Below are positions 51,909 through 60,875 of a stretch of DNA of 64,000 nt, piece by piece. A model generated the notes under the pieces. The model was not told the origin of the DNA and made no database searches. It saw only the letters and a program-made list of their open reading frames with translations. Position numbers and translations under genes: made by a program. Source of the DNA: Symploca sp. SIO3C6 (GTDB lineage: Bacteria; Cyanobacteriota; Cyanobacteriia; Cyanobacteriales; Coleofasciculaceae). Numbering within the stretch: position 1 is the stretch's first letter; each line of letters begins with the position of its first letter. The DNA lies in the NCBI GenBank assembly GCA_010692425.1, contig JAAHHJ010000015.1, positions 62,001 to 126,000 of the forward strand, in the 5' to 3' direction.

Positions 51909-52709
51909 TCATAACCTCCTCTCAACTCTTAGCATCCGCTGATATGAGAACCATCCGCCAGCAACCATAACTAGAGCAAATACACTTAAGAACCAGAAAT
52001 GCTCTCGAATTTCTGCCAAACCGTCGCCACTAGCCCAGACACCTAGCAAGGCTTCATTCATATGGTAAACGGGGTTAAATTTGGCAATTTCGAGTAGTTG
52101 TTCTGGAAATAAGGATGTTGGTAGAAATGCTCCCCCTAGAATTAATAGGGGTACGCCGAAAGCTGCTACTAAGGAATTAACATCCTCAGTCCTTCGTGCA
52201 AACTGTGTGCCAAGAATAAATCCAACACCTACATAAGCAATTATACTGAGCAAGATAATTAATATTCCCAACCATAAAGAACCCTGGAACTGAGCACCCC
52301 AAAAAGCCGACACAGTATAAACTAGGAGAGTTTGACCTGTGCCAATACAGCTATGGGCAAAAAAAATCCCAAGAAAATAAGATGTTCCGCTCAAAGGAGA
52401 GATAAATAAGCGTTTAAGGGTTTGTTGTTCTCGCTCTGCCACTACTGTTGCTACACTACCGCCTAAGCAACTAAAAAACAACGCAGCACCTACTAAAGTT
52501 GAGGGTGCAGCACTTTCAAAAGCCTTAGCATTTGATAGTTGAGCTCTTTCTGCCAAAATAAATCCATTGAGTAAGAGTACGGAAATGGGAAAAATACCCC
52601 AAAAAACTAGACTACGGCCTCGTCGCCACAGTTCTATTAAAATTCGCTGGGTTACAGCCAGTGTTTCGCGCCAATATTTCATCGTTTGAGCAATATCTGA
52701 CCGCTTCAT
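51909..52709 (-). CDS. ABC-2 type transporter permease
   Basis: A 266-residue exporter permease with six membrane segments (about 35-52, 70-90, 108-132, 142-164, 180-198 and 238-255). VVAEREQQTLKRLFISPLSG is the typical coupling region, and FILGTQFARRTEDVNSLVAAFGVP precedes the PLLILGGAFLPTSLFP segment of ABC-2 permeases. The gene leads the permease-kinase-ATPase series. Its ATG shares the tetranucleotide CATG (52707-52710) with the ATG of the divergent flavoprotein gene, so the two coding regions overlap head to head by two bases. Confidence 0.92.
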   Translation of the reverse strand: MKRSDIAQTMKYWRETLAVTQRILIELWRRGRSLVFWGIFPISVLLLNGFILAERAQLSNAKAFESAAPSTLVGAALFFSCLGGSVATVVAEREQQTLKRLFISPLSGTSYFLGIFFAHSCIGTGQTLLVYTVSAFWGAQFQGSLWLGILIILLSIIAYVGVGFILGTQFARRTEDVNSLVAAFGVPLLILGGAFLPTSLFPEQLLEIAKFNPVYHMNEALLGVWASGDGLAEIREHFWFLSVFALVMVAGGWFSYQRMLRVERRL

Positions 52710-54762
52710 GAGTCAATCATATAATTCTCCTCGATCAACACCCCCTTCGTTGCCACCTCATCAAGGGAATTCCACAGAACTAAACTTGCCGGCAATTTCT
52801 CGGCGCACTGCCCTGAAATTACTGAGTGCTGGTGCCATTGGTGGGGCGCTGGGATACTCCCGCTTTTGCAAACCTCAGCCGACAATTTTTCAGCAGGATA
52901 CTTTAGATTTACCGCGACAGCTTAACCGACAAAAAAGTGTTGTCGTCGTGGGTGCGGGATTAGCTGGGCTAGCTTGTGCCTATCAACTTAGCCAACGTGG
53001 TTTTATGGTTACACTTCTGGAGCGATCGCCTATTCTAGGAGGTAAGGTTGCCAGTTGGCCGATTCAGGTTGGTGATGAAACCTTGAGGATGGAACATGGT
53101 TTCCATGGCTTTTTCCCCCAGTATTACAACCTCAAAAGTCTGGTGGAAGAGTTAAAAATCAGCGATAATTTCCTCTCGTTAGAGTTTTATTCAGTAATTT
53201 TCCGAGATGGTAAGTACCAGCCAGAGGTATTCCGACCTAACCATTCAGCCTTTCCCTGGAATATAGTAGATTTGACAATTGCCTCTGATAATCGGCTACG
53301 CTGGGGCATCAACCTCACCAAACCTCAACATTGGCGAGTATTTAGAGAAATCGGTGGTTTCCAAATTCCCCAAAGTTTTGAGCGTCTTGATCAATTTTCA
53401 GTTGCCCAGTGGGTAGCACAAGATTTCCCACAGGGACTTTATGATTTGTACTTTTTGCCCTTTGCTAAATCTAGTCTAAATGCTCCAGATCAACTCAGTG
53501 CAGCAGAATTGATGCAGTTTTTCCACTTCTATTTTTTTGGCAATCCTGAGGGTTTAGCCTTCAATGGCACTCGGCAGGATATGGGTACCAGTTTAGTGCA
53601 ACCAATCGCCGAGGCAATTAAAAGCAAAGGTGGCCAAATTGTTACTGAGGCAACTGTAAATAGTATTAACTGGCAGCAAGGTAAAATTAAGTCCCTCAGC
53701 TACCAGCAAGGGAATGCTCACAATGATGTCCCTTTTTGGGTGAAACGTAATCCCAATTTGGAAGTAGGGAAGCAGGAAAAAGATACCGTTAACGGTAAGC
53801 TTATCCCCTCTAGAAACAACCAATCCCTAAATCTGGAATACTATGGTGGTGGCGATCGCGTTTTTGCAGTAGTACCTGGGACAACGGAAGCTATTTCTTT
53901 AAGTTGTACTCATCAAGGCTGTACGGTGCAGCAGCAAGCTGATGGTAAGTTCCTTTGCCCTTGTCATGGTGCAGTCTATAGTGCTTCGGGGCAAGTAATT
54001 TCTGGGCCTGCTCAAAGGGATTTACCCCGTTTCCAAATTACTCAACGTACAGAAAACCAGTTGCAACTGCGAGGAGTAGCAACAGCATTAACTGCACCTG
54101 GTGAGATAATTGCAGCAGATTATTACGTCTTTGCTACAGATGTGCCGGGAGTGCAACAGTTATTTACTCTTAGTGAGGGCGAAGTTAATCAACAGTTGTT
54201 TGATCAAGTGCAGAAACTAGCTGTAGCTGATCCCTTTGCTGTGGCTCGCTTTTGGTTTGACCGCGACTTTGATTGGTCACACAGCAATTTTACCTCGATT
54301 TCTGGCTATCAACTCACTGACAGTATTACCCTATATCACAGGATTCAAGAGCAATTTGTGGCTTGGAGTCAAAAAACTGGCGGTAGTGTGGTAGAGTTAC
54401 ATGCTTACTGCTACAAAGAAAAAGAATTCCCCAATCAACAAGCATTGTTGAGTACGTTTGAGGAAGAACTATACGAGATTGTGCCACAGTTGGCGTCGGC
54501 GAAGATTTTGCATCGGGAATTAGTAAATCAGAAAAACTTCTCTGGCTATCCACCAGGTAGCTATGCTCAACGCCCAGAAACTTGCACCGATGCAGCTAAT
54601 CTCTTCTTTGCCGGTGACTGGGTGAAGATGCCTTTTCCCTGTGGTTTAATGGAGCGAGCAATTAGCAGTGGTTTATTAGCATCAAATGCCGTTTTACACC
54701 GGGAAGGATTACAAAGGCGTACATTGCTATCGGTCAATCCAGAAGGACTTCTGACAATTTGA
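52708..54762 (+). CDS. Carotenoid-desaturase-type flavoprotein with inserted Rieske domain (CrtU/CruE-like)
   Basis: A 684-residue FAD enzyme. A twin-arginine-like segment (SRRTALKLLSAGAIGGALG, 31-49) precedes the dinucleotide-binding motif VVVVGAGLAGLACAYQL (78-94) and a GGKVASW flavin segment. The phytoene-desaturase/amine-oxidase body runs to AGDWVKMPFPCGLMERAISSG near the C-terminus. A complete Rieske [2Fe-2S] motif lies within the fold: Cys400, His402, Cys417 and His420 (CTHQGC...CPCH) with the extra Cys405/Cys419 pair. Related enzymes make aromatic carotenoids by desaturating and shifting methyls on beta rings; the substrate here is inferred. The next gene is a UbiH-like flavoprotein on the same strand. 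Confidence 0.85.
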   Translation: MSQSYNSPRSTPPSLPPHQGNSTELNLPAISRRTALKLLSAGAIGGALGYSRFCKPQPTIFQQDTLDLPRQLNRQKSVVVVGAGLAGLACAYQLSQRGFMVTLLERSPILGGKVASWPIQVGDETLRMEHGFHGFFPQYYNLKSLVEELKISDNFLSLEFYSVIFRDGKYQPEVFRPNHSAFPWNIVDLTIASDNRLRWGINLTKPQHWRVFREIGGFQIPQSFERLDQFSVAQWVAQDFPQGLYDLYFLPFAKSSLNAPDQLSAAELMQFFHFYFFGNPEGLAFNGTRQDMGTSLVQPIAEAIKSKGGQIVTEATVNSINWQQGKIKSLSYQQGNAHNDVPFWVKRNPNLEVGKQEKDTVNGKLIPSRNNQSLNLEYYGGGDRVFAVVPGTTEAISLSCTHQGCTVQQQADGKFLCPCHGAVYSASGQVISGPAQRDLPRFQITQRTENQLQLRGVATALTAPGEIIAADYYVFATDVPGVQQLFTLSEGEVNQQLFDQVQKLAVADPFAVARFWFDRDFDWSHSNFTSISGYQLTDSITLYHRIQEQFVAWSQKTGGSVVELHAYCYKEKEFPNQQALLSTFEEELYEIVPQLASAKILHRELVNQKNFSGYPPGSYAQRPETCTDAANLFFAGDWVKMPFPCGLMERAISSGLLASNAVLHREGLQRRTLLSVNPEGLLTI

Positions 54763-54796
54763 CTTGAAGTAGTAAGTAATAAATGTTCTTATTGTC

Positions 54797-54843
54797 ACTT
54801 ATTACTTATTACTTATTACTTATTACTTATTACTTATTACTTA
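54797..54843. repeat. Heptanucleotide tandem repeat (TTATTAC), about 6.5 copies
   Basis: Same unit and similar left flank as at 26555-26607. It lies between the Rieske flavoprotein and the UbiH-like gene. Confidence 0.95.
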
Positions 54844-54940
54844 ATTCCTGTATCAATTCTAACTTGATCGCTATCGCCGCAAACGTCACAATATGAAGAA
54901 GAGTAAACTTTACTCTGGTCACTGACTACCGATCTCCAAC

Positions 54941-56185
54941 ATGGTACTGGAACAGCTCACTAAACCTATCCCCACAACTAACAAGGGCTTTGACTACGAC
55001 TTGGCAATTGTCGGCGGAGCTATTGCTGGTGCAACCCTCGCTTCCGCCCTAAAAAATTCTGGACTGAGGGTGGTATTAATTGAAGCACAACCTCAGTCTG
55101 TAGCAGTGTCAAGGAGGCAAGCTTACAACCTTTCTATTCTCTCAGGGCGCATTTTTGATGGTATTGGCGTCTGGGATAAAATCTTGCCTCAGATTACGGC
55201 TTATAATCAAATTCGCCTCTCAGATGCTGACTATAGCGGTATCGTGCAATTTCATCCTGCCGATTTGGGTACTGATGCTCTTGGTTATGTGGGCGAACAT
55301 TATCCTGTACTGAAATCCCTACAAGAGTTTTTGGCTGATTGTGACAATGTCACTTGGCTGTGTCCTGCTGAGGTAGTGAATGTCGAGTATCAGCAATCTA
55401 GAGTTAAAATTGAGGTCAAGGTAGATGGCGAGTATCGTCAGTTGCAGACACGCCTAGTTGTCGCTGCTGATGGGGCAAGATCCCGCATTCGTACTAATGC
55501 TGGTATTGATACCAAGGGGTGGAAATACTGGCAATCCTGTGTAACGGCAAGAATTAAACCAGAGAAATCCCACAATAATACTGCCTTTGAACGCTTTTGG
55601 TGGAGTGGGCCAATGGGAGTATTGCCGCTACCAGATAACCTTTGTCAAGTAGTATGGACAGCACCTCATGCTGAAGCTAAAGCCTTAAAAGAATTGGATG
55701 AAAAAGAGTTCCTGAAACTGCTAGAAGTACGCACTGGTGGTCTTTTGGGTCGTTTGGAACTGGATAGCAATCGCCTTTTATTTCCGGTACAATTAATGCA
55801 GAGCGATCGCTATACTAAATCCAGATTAGCTCTAATTGGTGATGCTGCCCATTGTTGCCATCCTGTCGGTGGTCAAGGTTTAAATATGGGTATTCGAGAT
55901 GCTGCTGCCTTGGCGCAAGTACTGCAAGAGGCCCAGCAGCGAGGGGAAGATATCGGGGATGTTAGAGTACTCCAGCGTTATGAGCGCTGGCGCAAGCGGG
56001 AAAATCTGGCAATTTTAGGCTTTACCGATTTTCTGGATAGAACTTTTTCTACTAGTTGGTTGCCTTTGGTAGTAATTCGTCGCTTTGGTTTGTGGATGCT
56101 ACAGAGGATTCGCCCCTTAAAGGTTTATGCTCTAAAATTGATGACTGGTTTAAAGGGATATCCTCCTAAATTGTCTCAAAGTTAG
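54941..56185 (+). CDS. UbiH/Coq6-type FAD-dependent monooxygenase
   Basis: A group A flavin hydroxylase of 414 residues. Motifs: DLAIVGGAIAGATLA (FAD GxGxxG, 20-34), the DG motif VVAADGARSRIR near residue 171, and GDAAHCCHPVGGQGLNMGIRD (C-terminal FAD/GD motif). The family hydroxylates quinone precursors or similar aromatic rings; in cyanobacteria the homologue (UbiH-like) has been linked to prenylquinone or tocopherol chemistry, which I do not assert here. It lies 178 bp after the Rieske flavoprotein, with a 7-bp repeat between. No signal or membrane anchor. Confidence 0.9.
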   Translation: MVLEQLTKPIPTTNKGFDYDLAIVGGAIAGATLASALKNSGLRVVLIEAQPQSVAVSRRQAYNLSILSGRIFDGIGVWDKILPQITAYNQIRLSDADYSGIVQFHPADLGTDALGYVGEHYPVLKSLQEFLADCDNVTWLCPAEVVNVEYQQSRVKIEVKVDGEYRQLQTRLVVAADGARSRIRTNAGIDTKGWKYWQSCVTARIKPEKSHNNTAFERFWWSGPMGVLPLPDNLCQVVWTAPHAEAKALKELDEKEFLKLLEVRTGGLLGRLELDSNRLLFPVQLMQSDRYTKSRLALIGDAAHCCHPVGGQGLNMGIRDAAALAQVLQEAQQRGEDIGDVRVLQRYERWRKRENLAILGFTDFLDRTFSTSWLPLVVIRRFGLWMLQRIRPLKVYALKLMTGLKGYPPKLSQS

Positions 56186-56382
56186 CTTGAGGATTTCCAA
56201 TTAACCATTGGATACAATTATGATGCCCAGTTGAACAGTTACGATATAACTCAAATACACTAAGCACCTGGAATAATAATGTTAGGTTTTGTGCATTGCC
56301 AGCTTGATCATAAGCGATTATGCGGACACTATATCAAACATTGCTTAGCACTTGGTTGTAGATTGGCTATCTGTGCCATATC

Positions 56383-57201
56383 CTAAAACGGAAGCTCATC
56401 ACACTCTTTATCATCCAGTGCTTCTTGATCCTTGTTTTGATTTTCTAAAGAATCAATAAACTTAATTGAGCTTGCTACATGCCCCAAAATTAAAAAACTC
56501 TCGTTACGATTAAGTAGTTTATTATCGTGAGCAAGGCTATGCTCATTTCTAACTCGATTGAAGGCTTCCATAACGGAAATGCTCGATTTCAGTATTCGCT
56601 TAGTCATCTCTGATTCAATTAGACCTTCGCGTTCTAAGGCTTTTACATATTCTCCGACTAGGCTGTGCAAAGGCTTGTCACGAGATGTATTAATCCCTTT
56701 TTTATTGCACAGACTCCTAAAATACTTCACCAAGTAAGTATGCAGCCTATCTAAACCTGTTTCAGGTTCACCTCTTTCTATTGATGATTTAACAGAACGC
56801 ACCAAAGCATCAAAGGATTGATCTTCATAATTTGGTGCGGTATTTTCGATAGCTTCGATGTCAGGTACAAGGGTACTATCTTTCAACCTCTGAACAATTT
56901 TTAGACAGTCTTCAGAAGGTTCCTCTGGAGAATCATAGCACTTAAAGTCATCCCATTTAGTGAAAAGTAGATCAAGAACACGTCCAACTAAGTAATTACT
57001 TTCTTCGTTCCAGAAAGCACGCATTCTGTTTGCTTTGGAGCCACTACCGTACTTATCATATTTAGCATCATAAATATCAACATCAAAGTTTTTGGCAAAG
57101 AATTCAGCAAATGTTTGGTTAGAGAACTTCAAAACATAACCATTCCTCATTCCCAAAGCATCCTCTAGTTTTAATTGTTCAACATTTGTCAGGTTTGACA
57201 T
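56383..57201 (-). CDS. Abortive infection family protein (Abi_C domain)
   Basis: A 272-residue protein starting at ATG 57201, with GGAGAA five bases before it. The C-terminal part (about 150-258) carries the Abi_C pattern: LDRLHTYLVKYFRSLC, PLHSLVGEYVKAL, SSISVMEAFNRVRNEHSLAHDNKLL with the conserved RNxxSxxHG-like motif, and a final helix LGHVASSIKFID. The N-terminal half binds no recognised partner. Such proteins are often in phage-defence islands. Its ATG overlaps the stop of the truncated AAA gene (TGATG), so it was, or is, translationally coupled to that partner. Confidence 0.8.
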   Translation of the reverse strand: MSNLTNVEQLKLEDALGMRNGYVLKFSNQTFAEFFAKNFDVDIYDAKYDKYGSGSKANRMRAFWNEESNYLVGRVLDLLFTKWDDFKCYDSPEEPSEDCLKIVQRLKDSTLVPDIEAIENTAPNYEDQSFDALVRSVKSSIERGEPETGLDRLHTYLVKYFRSLCNKKGINTSRDKPLHSLVGEYVKALEREGLIESEMTKRILKSSISVMEAFNRVRNEHSLAHDNKLLNRNESFLILGHVASSIKFIDSLENQNKDQEALDDKECDELPF

Positions 57202-57428
57202 CAATTCTCCCATATACAGATATAGATAGTTTTTTCAAATTTAATTATATCTTCCGAGAGAAAGACAAAAACATCAAATATCGTGGATTTGCCACTACCA
57301 TTAGGCCCGAGAAACACCGTCAAAGGCTTAATATTTTTTAACTCCAAATTTCGCAAAGCGCGGTAGTTTTTCACTAACAAGTATTCAATGCGCGGCACAA
57401 CTTTTTTGGAGTTCTCTGGTTTACTCAT
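57201..57428 (-). pseudogene. Truncated AAA/RecF-like ATPase (N-terminal stub)
   Basis: A 75-residue frame containing only the first strand-helix unit of an OLD/RecF-type AAA ATPase: [34 protein letters not shown] (Walker A, 41-49) and [11 protein letters not shown]. It then ends after a short unrelated [15 protein letters not shown]. Family members have about 350-450 residues with signature and Walker B motifs, all missing here. A deletion has probably joined the 5' end directly to the Abi_C gene, preserving a TGATG overlap. A very short natural protein is the less likely alternative. Confidence 0.7.
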
Positions 57429-57537
57429 TAAGCGAACCTCGAGGAATTTCTGGGCGTCTCATGGCTAGGGAAAGACCTACAACCTGACGCCTTACTTGCT
57501 CTAGATTATCCCTAATTGGCACTAAGCTAATGTGCAT
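57421..57537 (-). CDS. 38-aa ORF overlapping the AAA stub
   Basis: ATG 57537 to TAA 57421. It begins [20 protein letters not shown] and ends with [18 protein letters not shown]. Its last eight bases (ATGAGTAA) contain the ATG of the AAA stub, a classic coupling overlap. No family recognised. The chain of overlaps (this ORF, AAA stub, Abi_C) argues for a real upstream cistron, but it is too short to be sure. Confidence 0.4.
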   Translation of the reverse strand: MHISLVPIRDNLEQVRRQVVGLSLAMRRPEIPRGSLNE

Positions 57538-57640
57538 TTAAAATTTATATCTTCTAGTTGCAGAAGAATTTTTCAAATCTTCTTCCCCTCTTATTGAATA
57601 CACACTCTTAATGCGTGACAACTTACCTTATTCACTGCTC

Positions 57641-58474
57641 TCAGCTATTCTCTTTCTCAATTGGCTCCAAATTAACAACACCATTTGTCTGCATAGGCGA
57701 TGCTTCTACTGTGTTACCATTTTGCAGTACCTCTGTCCATTGCTTAGCTAAGGTAATCAAATCAGAGGGCATCATAATCAGCGTGGTAGTATTATTCTCT
57801 GCGCCAATTTCTGTGAGCATCTGTAAACGGCGCAATTCTAAGGCTGCTGGATTCTCGACAATTTTTTGAGATGCTTCTGCTAACTTAATTGAGGCTTCTT
57901 GCTCTGCTGAGGCCTTAATGATGCGGGCTCGTTTTTCACGAACTGCTTCGGCTTCCTTTGCCATTGCCCTTTGCATCCCGAGGGGAATTTCAACATCCTT
58001 GATTTCCACCCGTTCAATCACCACACCCCAAGGTTCAGTGATTTCATCGACAATTTCTTGGACTTTGAGATTAATCTTATCACGGTTTTGCAGCACATCA
58101 TCAAGGATGTTTTGCCCAACGACATTGCGCAAAGTTGTCATTGCCGCTTGGTATACCGCCATTTGATAATTCTCAACTTTATTAATTGCCTTGGAGGGGT
58201 TAAGAATGCGGTAGTAGAGAACAGCATTAACTTTAATCGTAACGCTATCAGCTGTTACAGCTTCTTGAGGGGCTATATCTACAGTTTTGGTGCGGACATC
58301 CACTTGTGCCTTTTGGTCGATCGCAGGGATAATCCAGTACATACCTGGTCCTTTAATGCCACTGAACCGACCTAACCTAAAGATAACGCCACGCTCGTAT
58401 TCCCGGTCAATTTTGATGCCGCTAGCACCTACCAAGAGGGCTAAGCCGACAATGGCACCTAGAATAGTTTCCAT
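57641..58474 (-). CDS. SPFH/band 7 family protein (slipin/stomatin type)
   Basis: A membrane-microdomain scaffold of 277 residues. The N-terminal hairpin-like membrane segment (about 4-20, ILGAIVGLALLVGASGI) is followed by the SPFH domain (YERGVIFRLGRFSGIKGPG, IDQKAQVDVRTKTVDI, SVTIKVNAVLYYRI), then an Ala/Glu-rich coiled coil (MAKEAEAVREKRARII, AEQEASIKLAEAS) and a short tail. This matches bacterial slipins. An NfeD partner, commonly linked, is not present here. It stands alone on the minus strand. Confidence 0.9.
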   Translation of the reverse strand: METILGAIVGLALLVGASGIKIDREYERGVIFRLGRFSGIKGPGMYWIIPAIDQKAQVDVRTKTVDIAPQEAVTADSVTIKVNAVLYYRILNPSKAINKVENYQMAVYQAAMTTLRNVVGQNILDDVLQNRDKINLKVQEIVDEITEPWGVVIERVEIKDVEIPLGMQRAMAKEAEAVREKRARIIKASAEQEASIKLAEASQKIVENPAALELRRLQMLTEIGAENNTTTLIMMPSDLITLAKQWTEVLQNGNTVEASPMQTNGVVNLEPIEKENS

Positions 58475-58605
58475 CTCTAGCTCCTGGAGACTTTCAGAGG
58501 ATCAAAACAGTTATCAGTAATCAGTGAAAAGCTACCAGGTCCAAACTGATAACTGAATAACTGCTTTACTCTATTCTAGAGGTCAAGAAATTAGCTTCCC
58601 TTAAA

Positions 58606-59667
58606 CTAAAAAGATTCCTTAATCTGTAACTTGTGTAACTCTTCAGGTGCCACTGCCCCTTGTTCAGTTATAATCGCCTTAATTAACTCAGCAGGGGTGA
58701 CATCAAAGGCTGGATTATAAAACTCTGCCCCTGGTGGAGAAACAACAGTCTCACCAAGTTGATAGATTTCTGAAGGGTGACGCTCTTCTATGGGAATTTC
58801 TTCGCCAGTGGCTAACTTAAAGTCAACTGTGGAGAGAGGAGCAGCCACGAAGAAAGGTATATCGTGAGCCTTGGCAACTAGCGCCAAGCTGTAGGTACCA
58901 ATCTTATTAGCAGTATCCCCATTGGCAGCAATGCGATCAGCACCGACGATCACAGCGTCAATCATATCCCGTTTCAGGCAATGAGCTGCCATATTATCGG
59001 TAATAATGGTAACTGGTATCCCTTCCTGCACACATTCCCAAGCTGTCAGCTTGGAACCTTGCAAGCGGGGACGAGTTTCTGAGGCATAGAGTCTTGCCAG
59101 TCTTTGTTCTCGCCAAGCAGAGCGCACTACACCCAAAGCCGTGCCATAACCTGCTGTTGCCAGTGCGCCAGTATTGCAGTAGGTTAAAATGCAAAGTTGA
59201 TTGGGTTGTTGGGGTAAAGCTTCCAGACCATGATCACCAATGGACTGACAAGTCTGCAAGTCTTCAATTTGAATTATTTGAGCTGTTTCCAGTAAAGATG
59301 CCTTAATTTCTTCGACTGTACCCATGGTTTCATAGGCAGTCTTGAGCATGCGGCTGATTGCCCAAAATAAATTCACCGCTGTGGGGCGAGTTTGGCGCAA
59401 CTGTTGGGCAACTTCTTCCAGTTGATTTAAGAAGAGATCTCGATTTCTTTCCTTAATTTCACGAGCTCCCAGATACATGCCGTAAGCTGCTGCTACACCA
59501 ATTGCTGGCGCTCCCCTGACAATCATGGTTTTAATTGCCTGTGCCATATCATCACAGCGATTGATTGCTACAACTGTGTATTTAGTTGGCAATTTAGTTT
59601 GATCAATCAGCAAAACTTTGTTGTCGTGCCAAATAACGGGATAAACCTGAGTAGAAGGGTTAGTCAT
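58606..59667 (-). CDS. mtnA: S-methyl-5-thioribose-1-phosphate isomerase
   Basis: Isomerises methylthioribose-1-phosphate to methylthioribulose-1-phosphate in the methionine salvage pathway. The 353-residue length is normal. Motifs: [17 protein letters not shown] at about 48-64, [11 protein letters not shown], the catalytic Cys in [19 protein letters not shown], and catalytic Asp in [47 protein letters not shown] closes the family signature. The eIF2B-like fold could cause confusion with the translation factor, but the residues favour MtnA. No other salvage gene is in the window. Confidence 0.96.
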   Translation of the reverse strand: MTNPSTQVYPVIWHDNKVLLIDQTKLPTKYTVVAINRCDDMAQAIKTMIVRGAPAIGVAAAYGMYLGAREIKERNRDLFLNQLEEVAQQLRQTRPTAVNLFWAISRMLKTAYETMGTVEEIKASLLETAQIIQIEDLQTCQSIGDHGLEALPQQPNQLCILTYCNTGALATAGYGTALGVVRSAWREQRLARLYASETRPRLQGSKLTAWECVQEGIPVTIITDNMAAHCLKRDMIDAVIVGADRIAANGDTANKIGTYSLALVAKAHDIPFFVAAPLSTVDFKLATGEEIPIEERHPSEIYQLGETVVSPPGAEFYNPAFDVTPAELIKAIITEQGAVAPEELHKLQIKESF

Positions 59668-59921
59668 TACTTAACTCTAGCAATAAAACTTACTAACTAT
59701 TTTGCCCTGAGAATCTATATTAAGTTACGATACCCTGTTACTGACCCTTCATCGTAAATTGCTAGTATGTTCGGAGCTGGCACTAAAGTACCCCTGGGTA
59801 AGACTAATTTTCTCCCGTTTAAGCTCCAGGAATCTACTCCCCCGTCACCTTTGGTGCTGTCAAAGACTCATCTAAAACAGTGCAACAACACCATGGCTAA
59901 CGAGTAATCATATCGCCTCGG

Positions 59922-60242
59922 TTAATATGCTCCTTGATTAGTTTTAGTAGTTATTTTTATATCAACTCTGCTATCAACAGACCACTTATTGATTGGACAT
60001 TGGGCAGCTCTAATGAGGGTTTTAGTAGGTAGGAAGCATCCACAGTGACCACATCTCGGTTGTTGATAGTACTCGCATTGACTGCAAATTGAACGACGAG
60101 TACTTACTACTTGGGGTGCAACTAGAATATTCTTACCTTTGAGCGCTTCAGTGATAACACGCCATCCAAGTTTCAGAAAAGTAATGGTCATTTTTCTGAG
60201 AGTTGGTGGCTGATAAATAGTTAGTGTTTTTTGGTTTTTCAT
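59922..60242 (-). CDS. Small zinc-ribbon protein
   Basis: A 106-residue basic protein. The second half has a cysteine array RRSICSQCEYYQQPRCGHCGCFLPTK then AAQCPINKW, i.e. CxxC, CxxCGC and a final Cys, consistent with a zinc-ribbon or double-CxxC knuckle of the kind seen in small phage-related and cyanobacterial proteins. The first half (TIYQPPTLRKMTITFLKL) is basic and amphipathic. I start at ATG 60242; the frame opens eight codons earlier at a TTG. Function unknown. An inverted-repeat element lies directly upstream (60273). Confidence 0.6.
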   Translation of the reverse strand: MKNQKTLTIYQPPTLRKMTITFLKLGWRVITEALKGKNILVAPQVVSTRRSICSQCEYYQQPRCGHCGCFLPTKTLIRAAQCPINKWSVDSRVDIKITTKTNQGAY

Positions 60243-60875
60243 TGGAGAAAATCTATAACTAGGCAATTAGTTTATAGCGTTTTAAAATTGATGAAGTACA
60301 GTTTCTGGACTTTGAAGAAACAAAGGATAGGCAAGAATGTAGAGTGTACTTCACTAATTCTAGAATTGCTATCTATGACTATTGTGATAAGTATTCATGA
60401 TTTGTAGCATCTGTATTTAGGAAGATATATGAGATAAATATTTGTTTTAAAAACAAAAAAATATAAATCATTTATTCTTGTTATTTAAGGAATAAAACTT
60501 CCCAAAAAGTAATTTATAGTACAGGTTATTTTAATTGATAAAAGTAAATTGCCGAGACCTGACAGACGGGATTATGATGATCTACAGGACTTACACAAAG
60601 AGCCTTGTAGGCATGATGCGTAAGTTATAATGTCAGAGAAACATATAAGTCTTTACCAGACAAAGAAATAGAGAATTAAGTAGTAGTTACTTCCACTTCT
60701 CTACTCCCTTCTCTATGACTCCCCACACCTCCCACACTCCACCAATCTCATCTCCATAAATTAAAGATGCCGTCAAAAGTCAGAAGAGGGACGAATGTTT
60801 ATCTCTCCCCCAGACCCCAACTTTTGGATAAAATATTTAGGGTGAGGCAATTTGAACCGAGCAGGAGTAGTTTTT
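60243..60875. other. Repeat-containing spacer upstream of leuS
   Basis: About 630 bases without a gene. It holds the element at 60273-60372, a 44-bp scrap with AGGACTTACACA ... TGCGTAAGTTA ends (60590-60630) related to the 11754 family, and a pyrimidine-rich tract (60690-60760). The leuS ribosome site AGGAG is at about 60863. Confidence 0.5.
60273..60372. mobile_element. MITE-like element, TATAGCG...GAAGTACA termini
   Basis: A 100-bp unit. The left end TATAGCGTTTTAAAATTGAT with GAAGTACA and the complement of the right end (ATAGCAATTCTAGAATTAGT with GAAGTACA) match at about 20 of 27 positions. Same family as 15802-15946, without that copy's central segment. Located in the spacer upstream of the zinc-ribbon gene. 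Confidence 0.7.

Noticed and set aside
59767-59907. 46-codon plus-strand ORF (MFGAGTKVPLG...)
   Set aside because: No recognised family and no upstream ribosome site; treated as chance.
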